A DNA stretch of 64,000 bases, taken from the NCBI GenBank assembly GCA_031555615.1, contig JAVBUF010000019.1:1-64000 (forward strand). Direction: 5' to 3'. This document shows positions 1-9,057 of this stretch, piece after piece. The notes under the pieces are model-generated. The model was given only the letters and a program-made list of their open reading frames with translations, made no database searches and was not told the DNA's origin. Each line of letters starts with the position of its first letter. Position 1 is the first letter of the stretch. Both the position numbers and the translations under genes were made by a program. Source of the stretch: UBA935 sp031555615 (GTDB taxonomy: Bacteria; Bacillota; Clostridia; Lachnospirales; Lachnospiraceae).

Positions 1-624
1 CCCAAGGGATATCATCCATTGGATGTATTGCCGTCTTGTAAATCGGTCATTGTATTTGCCAAACGCTTCGTAGCCGGAACGTTGGCATGCAATACAGGAG
101 TACCCTATACAGTTGTGCGTAATATTTTATCTGACAAAATGGACAAGATGGCAGTGGAATTCTGTGCGTCCATGGAAGATGAAGGCGTACTTGCTGCACC
201 GATACGAACCAATGGAGCGGAGTGGGATGAGGCTTCAGGAAGACAACGCAGTATCGTCTCGGCAAAACATGCGGCACAGGCAGCAGGTTTGGGAACCATC
301 GGCAGACACACGATGTTGATAACGCCGGAATATGGATGCCTTGTCTGGTTAAGTATGGTGCTGACAGAGTTGGAATTAGAGCCGGATCCGCTTTTGGAAC
401 CGGTATGCAACGATTGTAATTTGTGTGTGGAGATATGCCCGGTCAAGGCACTGGAAAAACCGGAGATGAATCAGCAGGCCTGCTGGGATTATGCATTTGG
501 GGAGGTAAAAGGAGATTGGCGCATCAGTTGCCATCGATGCCGGGACATCTGTCCGTTTCTTTTTGGAACCAAAAACCAAATGTTTCGCCGGGAAAACCTG
601 AGTAACGAAAATACGGGACGATAG
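1..624 (+). CDS. QueG-like iron-sulfur protein, 5' end cut by window
   Basis: The reading frame is open from base 1, so the true start lies outside the window; the visible part has about 207 residues. It carries a ferredoxin-type cluster motif, CNDCNLCVEICP, followed by a second CHRCRDICP, as in the C-terminal part of epoxyqueuosine reductase (QueG) and its paralogues. The upstream stretch around GLGTIGRHTMLITPEYG matches the region between the cobalamin-binding and ferredoxin parts of that family. Clostridia carry several QueG-like paralogues of unknown role, so tRNA modification is not certain. The next gene follows after 11 bases, so they may be cotranscribed. Confidence 0.75.
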   Translation, partial: PKGYHPLDVLPSCKSVIVFAKRFVAGTLACNTGVPYTVVRNILSDKMDKMAVEFCASMEDEGVLAAPIRTNGAEWDEASGRQRSIVSAKHAAQAAGLGTIGRHTMLITPEYGCLVWLSMVLTELELEPDPLLEPVCNDCNLCVEICPVKALEKPEMNQQACWDYAFGEVKGDWRISCHRCRDICPFLFGTKNQMFRRENLSNENTGR

Positions 625-635
625 GAGCAGAGGGT

Positions 636-1922
636 ATGAACAAACAAAAATATGCATTTATAAATGGGATTATTTTAGACGGAAATAAGGATATGGAACC
701 GGTCAGCGATAAAGTCATCTTTACAGAGGGAGAGAAAATCATCTCCATTGCGCAGAAAGGTGCGTACCTTACCGGTTATGAAGTTATTGATCTGGAAGGG
801 CAATATATTATGCCTGGATTGATTAATTTGCATGTACATATTCCTGCGTCGGGAAAGCCCAAGAAAAAACCGGCAGATGTTAAAAAGCTAGTAAAAACAG
901 CTACCAACAGCAAATTGATGCGTTGGATCAGCTACCGCTTATGTGGTGCATATGTAAAACCGCAATTATACAGCGGTGTTACAACAATGCGCTCTGTAGG
1001 CGGAATATTGGATTTCGATTCCAAACTTCGTGATGATATTGCCACAGGAAAGAACATTGGTCCCAGAATCCTTGCGGCGAACATGGCAATATCCGTACCC
1101 GGTGGCCATATGGCCGGTTCCCTTGCATATGAGGCAACGAGTGTACAGGAAGTGCGGGAGTGTGTAAAGAAAATTGCATCTGGAAAACCGGATTTAATCA
1201 AACTCATGATTACCGGTGGTGTTTTAGATGCAAAAAAGCGAGGTGAGCCGGGAGAACTGAAGATGCCCGCGGAATATGTGAAAGCATCATGTGAAGAAGC
1301 CCACAGTTTGAGCTTAACAGTGGCCGCCCATGTGGAAAGCACAGAAGGGGTGGAGATAGCCCTGGCCAACGGAGTAGATACAATTGAGCATGGAGCAAAG
1401 CCCAATGAAAAAATAATTCAACTTTTTAAAGAAAGAAAGGCTTCTCTGGTTACCACCATTTCACCGGCAGTACCCTATGCATTATTTGACCGCTCCGTCA
1501 GTCATGCTACGGAGGAGCAGCAATACAATGGGAAAATAGTGCTTGACGGTATCATCGAATGTGCAAAAGCCTGCATTGAACAGCAGATACCGGTAGGTCT
1601 GGGTACGGATACCGGCTGTCCCTATGTCACCCATTATGATATGTGGAGGGAACTGCACTATTTTCATAAATACTGTGGTGTTTCCAATGCATTTGCCCTA
1701 TATACAGCCACCAAACAGAATGCCCGGATTGTTGGATTAGACGACAGGATCGGGACAATTGAAAACGGAAAGTGTGCCGATATGATCGTAACTAAGGAAA
1801 ATCCTCTGGAAGATTTGGAAGCACTGCGAAACGTCAGTATGGTCATTGCAAGAGGAAAGATTATTCACAAAAAGAAGATTAAGAAATATCAGGATGTGGA
1901 AAGGGAATTGGACAAATTCTGA
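636..1922 (+). CDS. Metal-dependent amidohydrolase (imidazolonepropionase/prolidase-like)
   Basis: A 428-residue amidohydrolase-superfamily protein. The N-terminal beta domain is followed by the metal-binding HxH in INLHVHIP (residues about 66-72), a further histidine in VAAHVES, IEHGAKP, and the late aspartate in GLGTDTGCPY that normally activates the metal-bound water. The C-terminal GTIENGKCADMIV stretch is the usual return to the beta domain. The family hydrolyses cyclic or peptide amides; the substrate cannot be read here. No signal peptide, so cytosolic. An AGGAGCAGAGGG ribosome site precedes the ATG. Confidence 0.85.
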   Translation: MNKQKYAFINGIILDGNKDMEPVSDKVIFTEGEKIISIAQKGAYLTGYEVIDLEGQYIMPGLINLHVHIPASGKPKKKPADVKKLVKTATNSKLMRWISYRLCGAYVKPQLYSGVTTMRSVGGILDFDSKLRDDIATGKNIGPRILAANMAISVPGGHMAGSLAYEATSVQEVRECVKKIASGKPDLIKLMITGGVLDAKKRGEPGELKMPAEYVKASCEEAHSLSLTVAAHVESTEGVEIALANGVDTIEHGAKPNEKIIQLFKERKASLVTTISPAVPYALFDRSVSHATEEQQYNGKIVLDGIIECAKACIEQQIPVGLGTDTGCPYVTHYDMWRELHYFHKYCGVSNAFALYTATKQNARIVGLDDRIGTIENGKCADMIVTKENPLEDLEALRNVSMVIARGKIIHKKKIKKYQDVERELDKF

Positions 1923-1977
1923 TGGAAACATAATATTTATTTATATACAATATTCGAAAAAATTGGGGGATGATATC

Positions 1978-2664
1978 ATGTGTACAAGTTTTACATGGCG
2001 AAAAAATAATGTATTGACAGCAATGAATTTTGACAATAACAATGTTCCTTTTTCCCTGTCTCTTAAAGATCCAAAGCAGTTTATTGTCCATGCAGGCGGA
2101 GCCCCTTGTTTTGGTGTAAATAGTAACGGTTTGTTTATCAATCATTTAATGGTCGATTCAAATGGATATGGGCTTTATAAAAGAGGCAAAAATGTTATTC
2201 ATTCGATCAAGTTAATTACCGATATCCTGAGTGGTAAGTTAGCACAGGCAGATATTGCTGGTTTTTTATCAGAGAAAGAAATTGTCAATGTTCCGAACAA
2301 TAGTTGCCATAGTATGATTTCCGATAGAGACGGAAACGTATGGATCGTGGAACCGGGGAGAGGTGTTATCTACAGCGCGGCCGATGAATCACCATACTGT
2401 TTAATGACCAATTTTTCATTAGTTGATTACCAATCAAATGGAAATATGAAGGGGGACGGTGTGGAAAGATATCAGTCTGCTGATTACTTGCTGAATAATG
2501 TAAGTGAATTGGATGTTGCAGAAGCGTTTAAAATACTGGAAGCTGTAAAACAAAGTCATGGGGAATGGCTTACCGCATTTTCAATGGTTTATACACAAAA
2601 AGAAAATGCAGTATATTATTGCCATGATGGTAAATATCACAATATACAAAAGTACGTTTTTTAG
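1978..2664 (+). CDS. Small N-terminal-nucleophile amide hydrolase (choloylglycine hydrolase-like)
   Basis: The chosen start gives MCTSF, so removal of the Met exposes a Cys, the nucleophile of the linear amide C-N hydrolase group (penicillin acylase, bile salt hydrolase, acyl-transferases). An open frame extends upstream, but GGGGGATGATATC sits directly before this ATG and Cys2 is only sensible here. Supporting residues are NFDNN after the first strand, FGVNSNGLFINHLMV, and SDRDGNVWIVEPGRG near the middle. At 228 residues it is shorter than bile salt hydrolases (about 320), so bile salts are not assumed to be the substrate; a peptide or acyl amide is equally possible. Confidence 0.7.
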   Translation: MCTSFTWRKNNVLTAMNFDNNNVPFSLSLKDPKQFIVHAGGAPCFGVNSNGLFINHLMVDSNGYGLYKRGKNVIHSIKLITDILSGKLAQADIAGFLSEKEIVNVPNNSCHSMISDRDGNVWIVEPGRGVIYSAADESPYCLMTNFSLVDYQSNGNMKGDGVERYQSADYLLNNVSELDVAEAFKILEAVKQSHGEWLTAFSMVYTQKENAVYYCHDGKYHNIQKYVF

Positions 2665-2668
2665 CCCA

Positions 2669-3524
2669 TTAGTCAAAACGCTGGATGACAATTAATCCTT
2701 TTGCTTCCATTTCCCGCAGAATGTTGATCAAGTCAGACATGGCAGAATATACTTCGTCCAGAGATCCGGCCGGAGAACTTTCTATTTTACGCAGAATATT
2801 TTGTTTTCTCTCAGTACTCATGTTTGAAAATATTTTATCCTTAAGATATTTGCGGCTATCCTTAAGTGAAATGGTCAATTGGTCATCAGTGCATTGTACC
2901 AGCCACTTTTGGATAGTTTCATCATCCAGTTTTGAAATATCATCAAATGTAAACATTGCTTTCATGGTTTCGGCTGCGAAATCAGGATCTTCCGTTTTTA
3001 AAGTTTCCATAATATTTTTTTCGACTTCAAAATCAACGCTATTGAGAAGATTTTTTACCAAATCCATATGCAATTCTTTTAATAACCCTTTTCCCGACTC
3101 CACCCCCATTTCTCTAAGTGTATTATGTGTCAGGCTTCCGGTTTGATATAATTCTTTCAGTACTTTTATTTGCAGTGATAAATTAAGTTCACTGAATGTT
3201 TTGGCAAAAACATAATTCATAGAGACTACCTCCTGCAGCAGATGATAATTGTTTACAAATTCCAGACCATGGTTCTGGTATATTTTGATTACTGCAGTAA
3301 GCATATCTTGATAGCGGTTTAACTGAGCAATCTGCAGATTAAGATCATTAAGCTGTTTAGAAAATTAATTCCAGCCTTTTTATTTCATTTTCACCATATA
3401 AGCGATAGTTTGTATCTGTACTATCGGCATAGGAGAGTAAGCCGATCTCTTCATAATGGCGTATGGTTCTGGTAGAGATCCCTGACATTTTAGCAAGTTT
3501 ACCAATCGTAATAAGTTTTTCCAT
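2669..3524 (-). pseudogene. Broken MerR-family regulator with a FliG-like C-terminal half
   Basis: Starting at 3524, 55 codons encode a MerR winged helix (ITIGKLAKMSGISTRTIRHYEEIGLL) and stop at 3357-3359. A second frame continues with a dimerisation-type helix (LNDLNLQIAQLNRYQDML) and a long C-terminal part to 2669; its first ATG (3304) has no ribosome site. About 25-35 residues usually found between the two parts are missing, so a small deletion with frameshift fits. The C-terminal 150 residues resemble FliG middle and C domains: VKNLLNSVDFEVEKNIMETL, MFTFDDISKLDDETIQ, then NMS and LREMEAKGLIVI. FliG similarity was judged by eye. Confidence 0.65.
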
Positions 3525-3542
3525 AATGACACCTCAAAATTA

Positions 3543-3573
3543 ATTATAAACCATTACCTTACGTTAAAGTCAA
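3543..3573 (-). promoter_or_regulatory. MerR-type promoter with 19-bp spacer and dyad
   Basis: On the minus strand, -35 TTGACT (3573-3568) and -10 TATAAT (3548-3543) are separated by 19 bp. The over-long spacer is characteristic of promoters activated by MerR proteins, which untwist the DNA. It holds the imperfect dyad ACTTTA-ACG-TAAGGT. It lies just upstream of the MerR fragment, so autoregulation is the simplest reading. Confidence 0.65.
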
Positions 3574-3664
3574 TGGGGAATTAAAATTGCTTGCTAATCA
3601 AGTGGATGAATGATATTGTTTTTTCATAGGATTATTGAGGAAAAGCGGAAGGAACAAGAATATT

Positions 3665-4168
3665 ATGATAAAGTTGCGGCCCTATAAAAAGAGTGATGCG
3701 AAGCACATTGTTAAATGGACTAAAGATGAGTTTGCCTTTTGGCAGTGGTGTGCCGGTAAGTATGGCCAATATCCCCTAAATGCCGATGATATGAATGAAT
3801 TTTATGAAGAGTTGGCCTATTCGGATGACGTTTTTCCAATGACAGCGTTTGACGAGACAGATATAAGAGGACACATGATTATGCGATTTACTGATACAGA
3901 AAAGAAAAATCTCCGATTTGGTTTTGTAATCGTAGATGATACAAAGCGCGGCATGGGTTACGGAAAAGAAATGCTCTTACTGGCAATAAAATATGCATTT
4001 GAAATATTGAAAGTGGAAAGGATTACATTGGGTGTTTTTGATAATAATCCATCTGCGTACAAGTGTTATAAAGCGGTGGGATTTCAAGAGGTACAGGTAG
4101 AGGGGGAAAAGTATTATCATATATTAGATGAGGAATGGAGATGCCTGGAACTTGAACTGTGGCGTTAA
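3665..4168 (+). CDS. GNAT-family N-acetyltransferase
   Basis: A 167-residue acetyltransferase. The acetyl-CoA loop is DDTKRGMGYGKEMLL (R/Q-x-x-G-x-G/A motif), preceded by FGFVIV and followed by LGVFDNNPSAYKCYKAVGF, the classic last helix and strand of the fold. The ATG at 3665 is preferred over an upstream TTG at 3635 because GGAAGGA lies just upstream. The acceptor cannot be inferred. The next gene starts 7 bases after its stop, so the two are probably cotranscribed. Confidence 0.85.
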   Translation: MIKLRPYKKSDAKHIVKWTKDEFAFWQWCAGKYGQYPLNADDMNEFYEELAYSDDVFPMTAFDETDIRGHMIMRFTDTEKKNLRFGFVIVDDTKRGMGYGKEMLLLAIKYAFEILKVERITLGVFDNNPSAYKCYKAVGFQEVQVEGEKYYHILDEEWRCLELELWR

Positions 4169-4174
4169 CGTCCT

Positions 4175-5095
4175 ATGAGTGATCATGCAAACCCCGGAGA
4201 GGAAACGCTAAAAGAAACTATGAGAGAAATTACTACTGCTCTTGCTAAAGAATTAATTGATAAACAATTTCCACAGTGGAGCCATCTGGAGATTTGGCCG
4301 GTGCAACAAGGTGGTTATGATAATTACACTTTTCATCTTGGCGATCAGATGAGTATTCGAATGCCACGAGATGAGGAACATTCGCTTCAAGTGGAAAAAG
4401 AAGCATTCTGGCTTCCCAAATTAAAACCACAGCTCACCTTGCCGATTCCGGTGCCTTTGGCAAAGGGAAGTCCGACAGAGGAATATCCTCTTCCGTGGTC
4501 AGTGAATCAGTGGGTTTTTGGAGAAAATTTGACTGCCTGGAATATAAAGGATAAAAATGAATTTGCCAGGGATTTAGCCTCTTTTTTGTTGGAATTACAA
4601 CATTGTGATACCACCGGAGCCCCTTTCGGTAGTCTGCACAATTATTATAGGGGATGCCCGTTGACCTCATATGAATTTCACAATTGGACAATGGAAGGCT
4701 TGGAGTTTTTAGGAAATCAGGTAAATAGGCAGACATGTCTGGATATTTGGAAGGAAGCAGTCTCTACCGAGTGGTCGAATAAACCGGTATGGATACATGG
4801 GGATATTGCACCGGGAAATCTTCTGGTTTCTAATGGAAAACTTTCGGCGGTTATAGACTTTGGCGTTATGGCAATCGGAGATCCGGCAGCGGATTATGCC
4901 ATTGCCTGGACATATATGGATGACGAGAGCCGGAAAGTATTTTTTGAAACATTATGCAGCGACCGGGATACAATAAATCGTGCCAAAGGATGGGTATTGT
5001 GGAAAGCACTTACAATATGTATGTGGGACAAACTGGAATCCGATACGGGAAAAGAGGCTTTACAGATTATCCGGCGAGTGACAGAAGAACATTAA
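4175..5095 (+). CDS. Aminoglycoside phosphotransferase-family kinase
   Basis: A 306-residue protein with the kinase-like fold of the APH/choline kinase group. Visible motifs are the nucleotide-binding N lobe (QQGGYDNYTFHL), the catalytic Brenner loop HGDIAPGNLL, and the metal-binding VIDFGVMAIGDPAADYA. Many members act on small metabolites or macrolides, so resistance should not be assumed. It sits between an acetyltransferase and a SnoaL-like protein, a mixed small-enzyme run. An internal ATG at about 4220 is an alternative start. Confidence 0.8.
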   Translation: MSDHANPGEETLKETMREITTALAKELIDKQFPQWSHLEIWPVQQGGYDNYTFHLGDQMSIRMPRDEEHSLQVEKEAFWLPKLKPQLTLPIPVPLAKGSPTEEYPLPWSVNQWVFGENLTAWNIKDKNEFARDLASFLLELQHCDTTGAPFGSLHNYYRGCPLTSYEFHNWTMEGLEFLGNQVNRQTCLDIWKEAVSTEWSNKPVWIHGDIAPGNLLVSNGKLSAVIDFGVMAIGDPAADYAIAWTYMDDESRKVFFETLCSDRDTINRAKGWVLWKALTICMWDKLESDTGKEALQIIRRVTEEH

Positions 5096-5111
5096 ATCGG
5101 AGGTTATGGGA

Positions 5112-5522
5112 ATGACTAATAAAGAAATCGTCAAATATTTTTATGAGATCGTTGTTTCGCAAAATTTAATTGAAGAGGTTCATAAATATATATCTGAAAA
5201 ATGTAAAGTCCGGGTAGGTGATCACACTATTCACATCGGAGTGGAAGGGATAAAAGAGCATCTGGTTGCTGTGAAAAAAACATATCCTGATTATACAATG
5301 AAAATCATCCGTCAATATTGTGACGGGGATTATGTTATTTCAGAGTTTATCATGGAAGGCACCCATAAGGGTGAATGGCTGGGCATGAAGCCTACAAATA
5401 AAAAACTGTCTTTTACTGGTGTTGATATCGATCGCATAGTAGATGGAAAAATCGTTGAGCATGGCGGGGCGGTGAACACATTTGACACGTTATTTGAAGA
5501 AGGGATTATCGTACCGGCATAA
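5112..5522 (+). CDS. SnoaL-like / ester cyclase family protein
   Basis: A small alpha+beta-barrel protein of 136 residues (138 if the ATG at 5106 is used). CGGAGG lies 2 bases before the first ATG and 8 before the second, so 5112 is favoured. The pattern with HIGVEGIKEHLVAVKKTYPDY, EFIMEGTHKGEWLGMKPT and IVDGKIVEHGGAVNTFD is that of the SnoaL-like ester cyclases, a widespread family of mostly unassigned role. From its stop to 5715 there are about 190 bases in which no further gene or clear signal is seen. Confidence 0.8.
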   Translation: MTNKEIVKYFYEIVVSQNLIEEVHKYISEKCKVRVGDHTIHIGVEGIKEHLVAVKKTYPDYTMKIIRQYCDGDYVISEFIMEGTHKGEWLGMKPTNKKLSFTGVDIDRIVDGKIVEHGGAVNTFDTLFEEGIIVPA

Positions 5523-5715
5523 TCGAATTTGGCTTAATTATTAAACTGTAAATTATTTTTGTTTTAGAGGGCAGCAGGTTACTATGTTAGTGAGCATTTA
5601 TAAACAATTTATGGTTTTTAGCAGATGCGGTGAAAAAATCTACTTTAGAGTTTTCGATTTGTGATATGGTCAATGCATAAACAAGAATGAAAGAGGAAGC
5701 ATAAAAGACACACAG

Positions 5716-7422
5716 TTAAAGCCGGGAAAATACATACCGGTTCCGGCCGCTTTGTTTTGCCTCATAGAGGGCCGCATCAGCCCGATTGATAATCCCTTCA
5801 CTGTTTTGGTTGGAATGTACATAACCGAAGGCAATGCCGATGGAAATGGTGACATAAGACACACTGCCGTTACTATGGGAAATGGTGCATTTTCGGACAT
5901 TTTCAAGCAACCTTTCGGCTATAATACGGGCATCATATTCATTCATACCCGGCAGGACAATGAGGAATTCTTCGCCGCCGTATCTGGCTACAAATTCATG
6001 CTCATGCTGAATGCTTTCCGCAAGTACTGCGGCGATTGTTTTCAGGCAGTCGTCACCGGCACTATGTCCGTAAGTATCATTAAATTGTTTGAAAAAATCC
6101 ACATCAATCATCATCACACTGAGCCTGTCACCCGAGCGGGACAGATCGGCAAGGAGGGACGGCATGGTCTCGTCAATAAACCGACGGTTATAGATCCCGG
6201 TCAGTGCGTCATAGTGAACTTTTTCAAGTGCGTCAATCAGGCTGTCCTTCATACTTTGAATAGTATTGGCAAGAGTGCCGATTTCATCCTTCCGGGCGGT
6301 ACCGTAAATCGGTTGGTTCATGTTGGTTTTTAAGTGAGAAATACTTTTTACTAACCGTTCAAAAGGGGCGAAGATCAGCTTTGTACTGGTCAGACTGGTA
6401 GCCAGAATAAAAATGATAAACATAATCGGTATCATAATAAAAACCGGTAGAAGTCTGGTCATATTGAACAGCGAGGAAGCATTATAAAAGGTGACTACCG
6501 ACCAGGTGGTTGATATAATCGGCGCAATGGTGGCATAGCGGTAAGGACCGGTGGAAAGCTGAACCACAGCGGTGGGACTGTCCGAATCAAAGTAGCCGTT
6601 GATATTTTGGAGATAGTCGCTGACTGTGGAAATGAGAGCGGGATCAGAAAACTCATCCTCAATGTAGTATTCTCCGCCAATTGTATAATGCAGAAAATCT
6701 TCATTACCCAACAGGCCGCTGTCAATATGAATCACGGCGTTTTCATCGATGACCAAACTGCGCACGCTTTTGTTATCATATTCGCTAAACAGTTCCTCAA
6801 CCAATGACGAAAACTCCAGACCGGTGGAAAGAACGCCAAGGGTGGAGTCGTCTTGCTTCACTTTATGATTTAACCACACCCGCTTCCGGTGGAGTTTTTT
6901 ATCAATGTCAACATTTAACAGATACTCTTTATCTGAGGAAGTACATTCGAAATACCAGGCATCATCAAAATAGTTGGGGTCAAGAGTAGCAAAGTGCTGA
7001 ACCTCGGACAGCATGAAACCTTCTTCAACGGAATATTCGTGATAGGTTTTTTCTACCCCGATATATAAATTTTTGCTGGATAATACGTCGATAATTCCCG
7101 ACATTTCCTGATAAGCCAATTCCTTTTTTTGCTGGTCGTCCTCATCCTGAAACCAGTTGATGATTGCATTGGACCGGGCCGCTTTGGTGATCAGGGCAAT
7201 TTCGCCTTTGAAATAGGTATTCAACGTGCCGACGGTTTCAGCGGAGTAAAGGCGGGCATAATCTTTGGAAACAGTATCGGTGATGCTATGAAGAACAAAA
7301 AAAATAACGATTGAAATTATAGTTGAGATCAGTAAAAACAATGTAATATTAATACGACGAAAAAGTGCGGAGATTTTACCGCTGCGAAAGAACTTTGGAA
7401 ATATTATTTTTGAATTTTTCAT
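5716..7422 (-). CDS. Membrane-bound diguanylate cyclase (sensor-HAMP-GGDEF)
   Basis: 568 residues: a transmembrane helix at about 27-50, an extracellular Cache-like sensor to about 325, a second helix (LPVFIMIPIMFIIFILAT), a HAMP-like linker and a C-terminal GGDEF domain. The active-site loop is RYGGEEF, so cyclase activity (2 GTP to c-di-GMP) is expected. The RxxD inhibitory site normally just before that loop is replaced by HEHE, so feedback inhibition may be absent. It is the only c-di-GMP gene in the window and is divergent from the 7671 run. Confidence 0.9.
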   Translation of the reverse strand: MKNSKIIFPKFFRSGKISALFRRINITLFLLISTIISIVIFFVLHSITDTVSKDYARLYSAETVGTLNTYFKGEIALITKAARSNAIINWFQDEDDQQKKELAYQEMSGIIDVLSSKNLYIGVEKTYHEYSVEEGFMLSEVQHFATLDPNYFDDAWYFECTSSDKEYLLNVDIDKKLHRKRVWLNHKVKQDDSTLGVLSTGLEFSSLVEELFSEYDNKSVRSLVIDENAVIHIDSGLLGNEDFLHYTIGGEYYIEDEFSDPALISTVSDYLQNINGYFDSDSPTAVVQLSTGPYRYATIAPIISTTWSVVTFYNASSLFNMTRLLPVFIMIPIMFIIFILATSLTSTKLIFAPFERLVKSISHLKTNMNQPIYGTARKDEIGTLANTIQSMKDSLIDALEKVHYDALTGIYNRRFIDETMPSLLADLSRSGDRLSVMMIDVDFFKQFNDTYGHSAGDDCLKTIAAVLAESIQHEHEFVARYGGEEFLIVLPGMNEYDARIIAERLLENVRKCTISHSNGSVSYVTISIGIAFGYVHSNQNSEGIINRADAALYEAKQSGRNRYVFSRL

Positions 7423-7540
7423 ACGGGTACCGCCTTATGTATATATTCCTCGCCGCTGTCAATTAAAATTTAAATCTTTTATATAAACCACTTACAATAT
7501 ATCATAACAGTGAGAATCTAGTCAACAAGCGCGATAAGTG

Positions 7541-7568
7541 TTGATTTCTTCGAAGATGCGGCTATAAT
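7541..7568 (+). promoter_or_regulatory. Sigma-A-type promoter for the 7671 gene run
   Basis: TTGATT (7541-7546) and TATAAT (7563-7568) with a 16-bp spacer, about 100 bases before the DsbA-like start. The 248-bp divergent region between it and the cyclase gene holds no other feature I can support. Confidence 0.5.
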
Positions 7569-7670
7569 CAAGATAGGGGGATTGAAAATCTGGATGATAA
7601 GATTGGCAAAAGAACCTGATCAAGCCCGACCGGAGCATTTAAATTTTGAGATAGGAGAAATAAAGAGATC

Positions 7671-8168
7671 ATGGAAAGAGTATTAGAAGTTATTTTTGAT
7701 TATGCCTGCCCGTATTGTTACAAGAATTATACGTATTTAAAAGAACTGAGAAAGGAATATCCGGATGTTCAAATCCGTTTCGTTCCCTGTGAAGCCCATC
7801 CCCGGCCGGAAAGCTATGGTATGCACAGTGATTTGTGTGTGATGGGAATGTACTATTGTCTGGAGCATGAGATTGATATATGGCAGTATCATGATTTGAT
7901 TTACAAGGCATTTTTTGTAGACAAAAAGGATGTGGAGAATATGGATGAGCTGTCGGAATACGTCAGTGAGATTGTGGATGTCAACGATTTCAAGGCGGCC
8001 CTGAAAGAAGGGACTTATCAAAGAAAAGTCCTGAAAAATAACAGCTATGCATGGGAGCAGTTAGACCTGCCGGCAGTTCCTTCTTTTGCCATGAATGACC
8101 GGATTTTGTATGCCGTACCGGATGTGGGTGTGACCAGGCAGCAATTGCTGATGTTTCTGGGGAATTAG
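7671..8168 (+). CDS. DsbA-family thioredoxin-fold protein
   Basis: 165 residues with the thioredoxin-fold active site FDYACPYCY (Cys13 and Cys16) right after the first strand, a helical insertion, and the conserved cis-proline region DLPAVPSFAMND. No signal peptide or membrane helix, so it is cytosolic, closer to FrnE or 2-hydroxychromene carboxylate isomerase-type relatives than to periplasmic DsbA. A GGAGA ribosome site precedes the ATG. It starts a run of same-strand genes with short gaps (to about 11.1 kb). Confidence 0.8.
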   Translation: MERVLEVIFDYACPYCYKNYTYLKELRKEYPDVQIRFVPCEAHPRPESYGMHSDLCVMGMYYCLEHEIDIWQYHDLIYKAFFVDKKDVENMDELSEYVSEIVDVNDFKAALKEGTYQRKVLKNNSYAWEQLDLPAVPSFAMNDRILYAVPDVGVTRQQLLMFLGN

Positions 8169-8208
8169 CGGTGTAAAAGAATATGTCTGAAAAGAAGGAG
8201 AGAAACGG

Positions 8209-9042
8209 ATGAGAATCGGCGGCGGAATTGAAAAGCCCTATACCAATCCCCAGGAATGGTATGAATGGGTAGCAAAACTGGGATACCGGGCAGTACTTGC
8301 TCCGGTTGATCATACGGCGGCCAGCAGTGATAAGCTGGCCTATACAGAGTGTGCCAGAGAGCATGATCTGGTAATCGGCGAAGTGGGAGTATGGCGGAAT
8401 CCGCTTTCTACTAATGAAGCAGAGGCAAAAGCAGCCAAAGAGTATGCCAAAGCACAACTGGCTTTTGCTGATGAAATCGGTGCCAATTGCTGTGTCAACA
8501 TTGTGGGAGCAAGAGGGGAGATTTGGGATGGCTTTTATGAAGAAAATGACAGCGAAGAAACATATACCCTGATCGTGGATTCCATTCGGGAAATTATCGA
8601 TGCAGTTAAGCCGGTCCGTACCTTTTACAGCATCGAACCGATGCCCTGGATGGTGCCGGATTCTCCCGATGAATATCTGCAGCTGCTTCAGGATGTGGAC
8701 CGGAAGGGATTCGGCGTGCATCTGGATTTTGTGAATATGATCAATTGCCCCAAACGGTATGTACACCGCAATGCTTTTATCGAAGAATGCTTTCACAAAC
8801 TGGGTCCGTACATAAAGAGTATCCATGGGAAAGATGTGATCATGGAAAATCAGTTTACCACCCTGATCCATGAAACCATGCCCGGAAAGGGAACCATTGA
8901 TTATCAAAAGGTTGCCAGACTGTGTGAACGGCTGGGATCGGACATGCCATTATTTGTGGAGCATCTGCCGGATTATGAAAGCTATATGCAGGCCGCGGAG
9001 TATGTCAGGCAGCAGGCGAAGCTGGCAGGAGTACGGACATAA
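8209..9042 (+). CDS. Sugar phosphate isomerase/epimerase-like TIM barrel (AP endonuclease 2 fold)
   Basis: 277 residues of the xylose-isomerase-like TIM barrel family. Metal-binding residues appear in strand-end positions: YSIEPMPW, GVHLDFVNMINCP (Asp and Asn), SIHGKDV (His) and LFVEHLPD (Glu). The reaction is unknown; the family includes inosose and keto-sugar isomerases and epimerases. It lies 40 bases after the DsbA-like gene and 15 before an FMN dehydrogenase, suggesting a joint role in oxidising a hydroxy acid or sugar derivative. Confidence 0.8.
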   Translation: MRIGGGIEKPYTNPQEWYEWVAKLGYRAVLAPVDHTAASSDKLAYTECAREHDLVIGEVGVWRNPLSTNEAEAKAAKEYAKAQLAFADEIGANCCVNIVGARGEIWDGFYEENDSEETYTLIVDSIREIIDAVKPVRTFYSIEPMPWMVPDSPDEYLQLLQDVDRKGFGVHLDFVNMINCPKRYVHRNAFIEECFHKLGPYIKSIHGKDVIMENQFTTLIHETMPGKGTIDYQKVARLCERLGSDMPLFVEHLPDYESYMQAAEYVRQQAKLAGVRT

Positions 9043-9057
9043 GGAGGATAATTGTAA

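Noticed and set aside
3350..3370. Programmed +1 frameshift joining the MerR and FliG-like parts
   Set aside because: The stop context (TTC TAA A) allows it on paper, but a usual segment of the MerR fold is missing as well, which a frameshift would not restore; a deletion is simpler.
7603..7692. Small leader peptide of about 30 codons overlapping the DsbA-like start
   Set aside because: No good ribosome site and no conserved look; probably chance.
7990..8907. 305-codon open frame on the minus strand
   Set aside because: It is the complement of the isomerase and DsbA-like genes; composition is His/Pro/Phe-rich as expected of a shadow, and there is no ribosome site.
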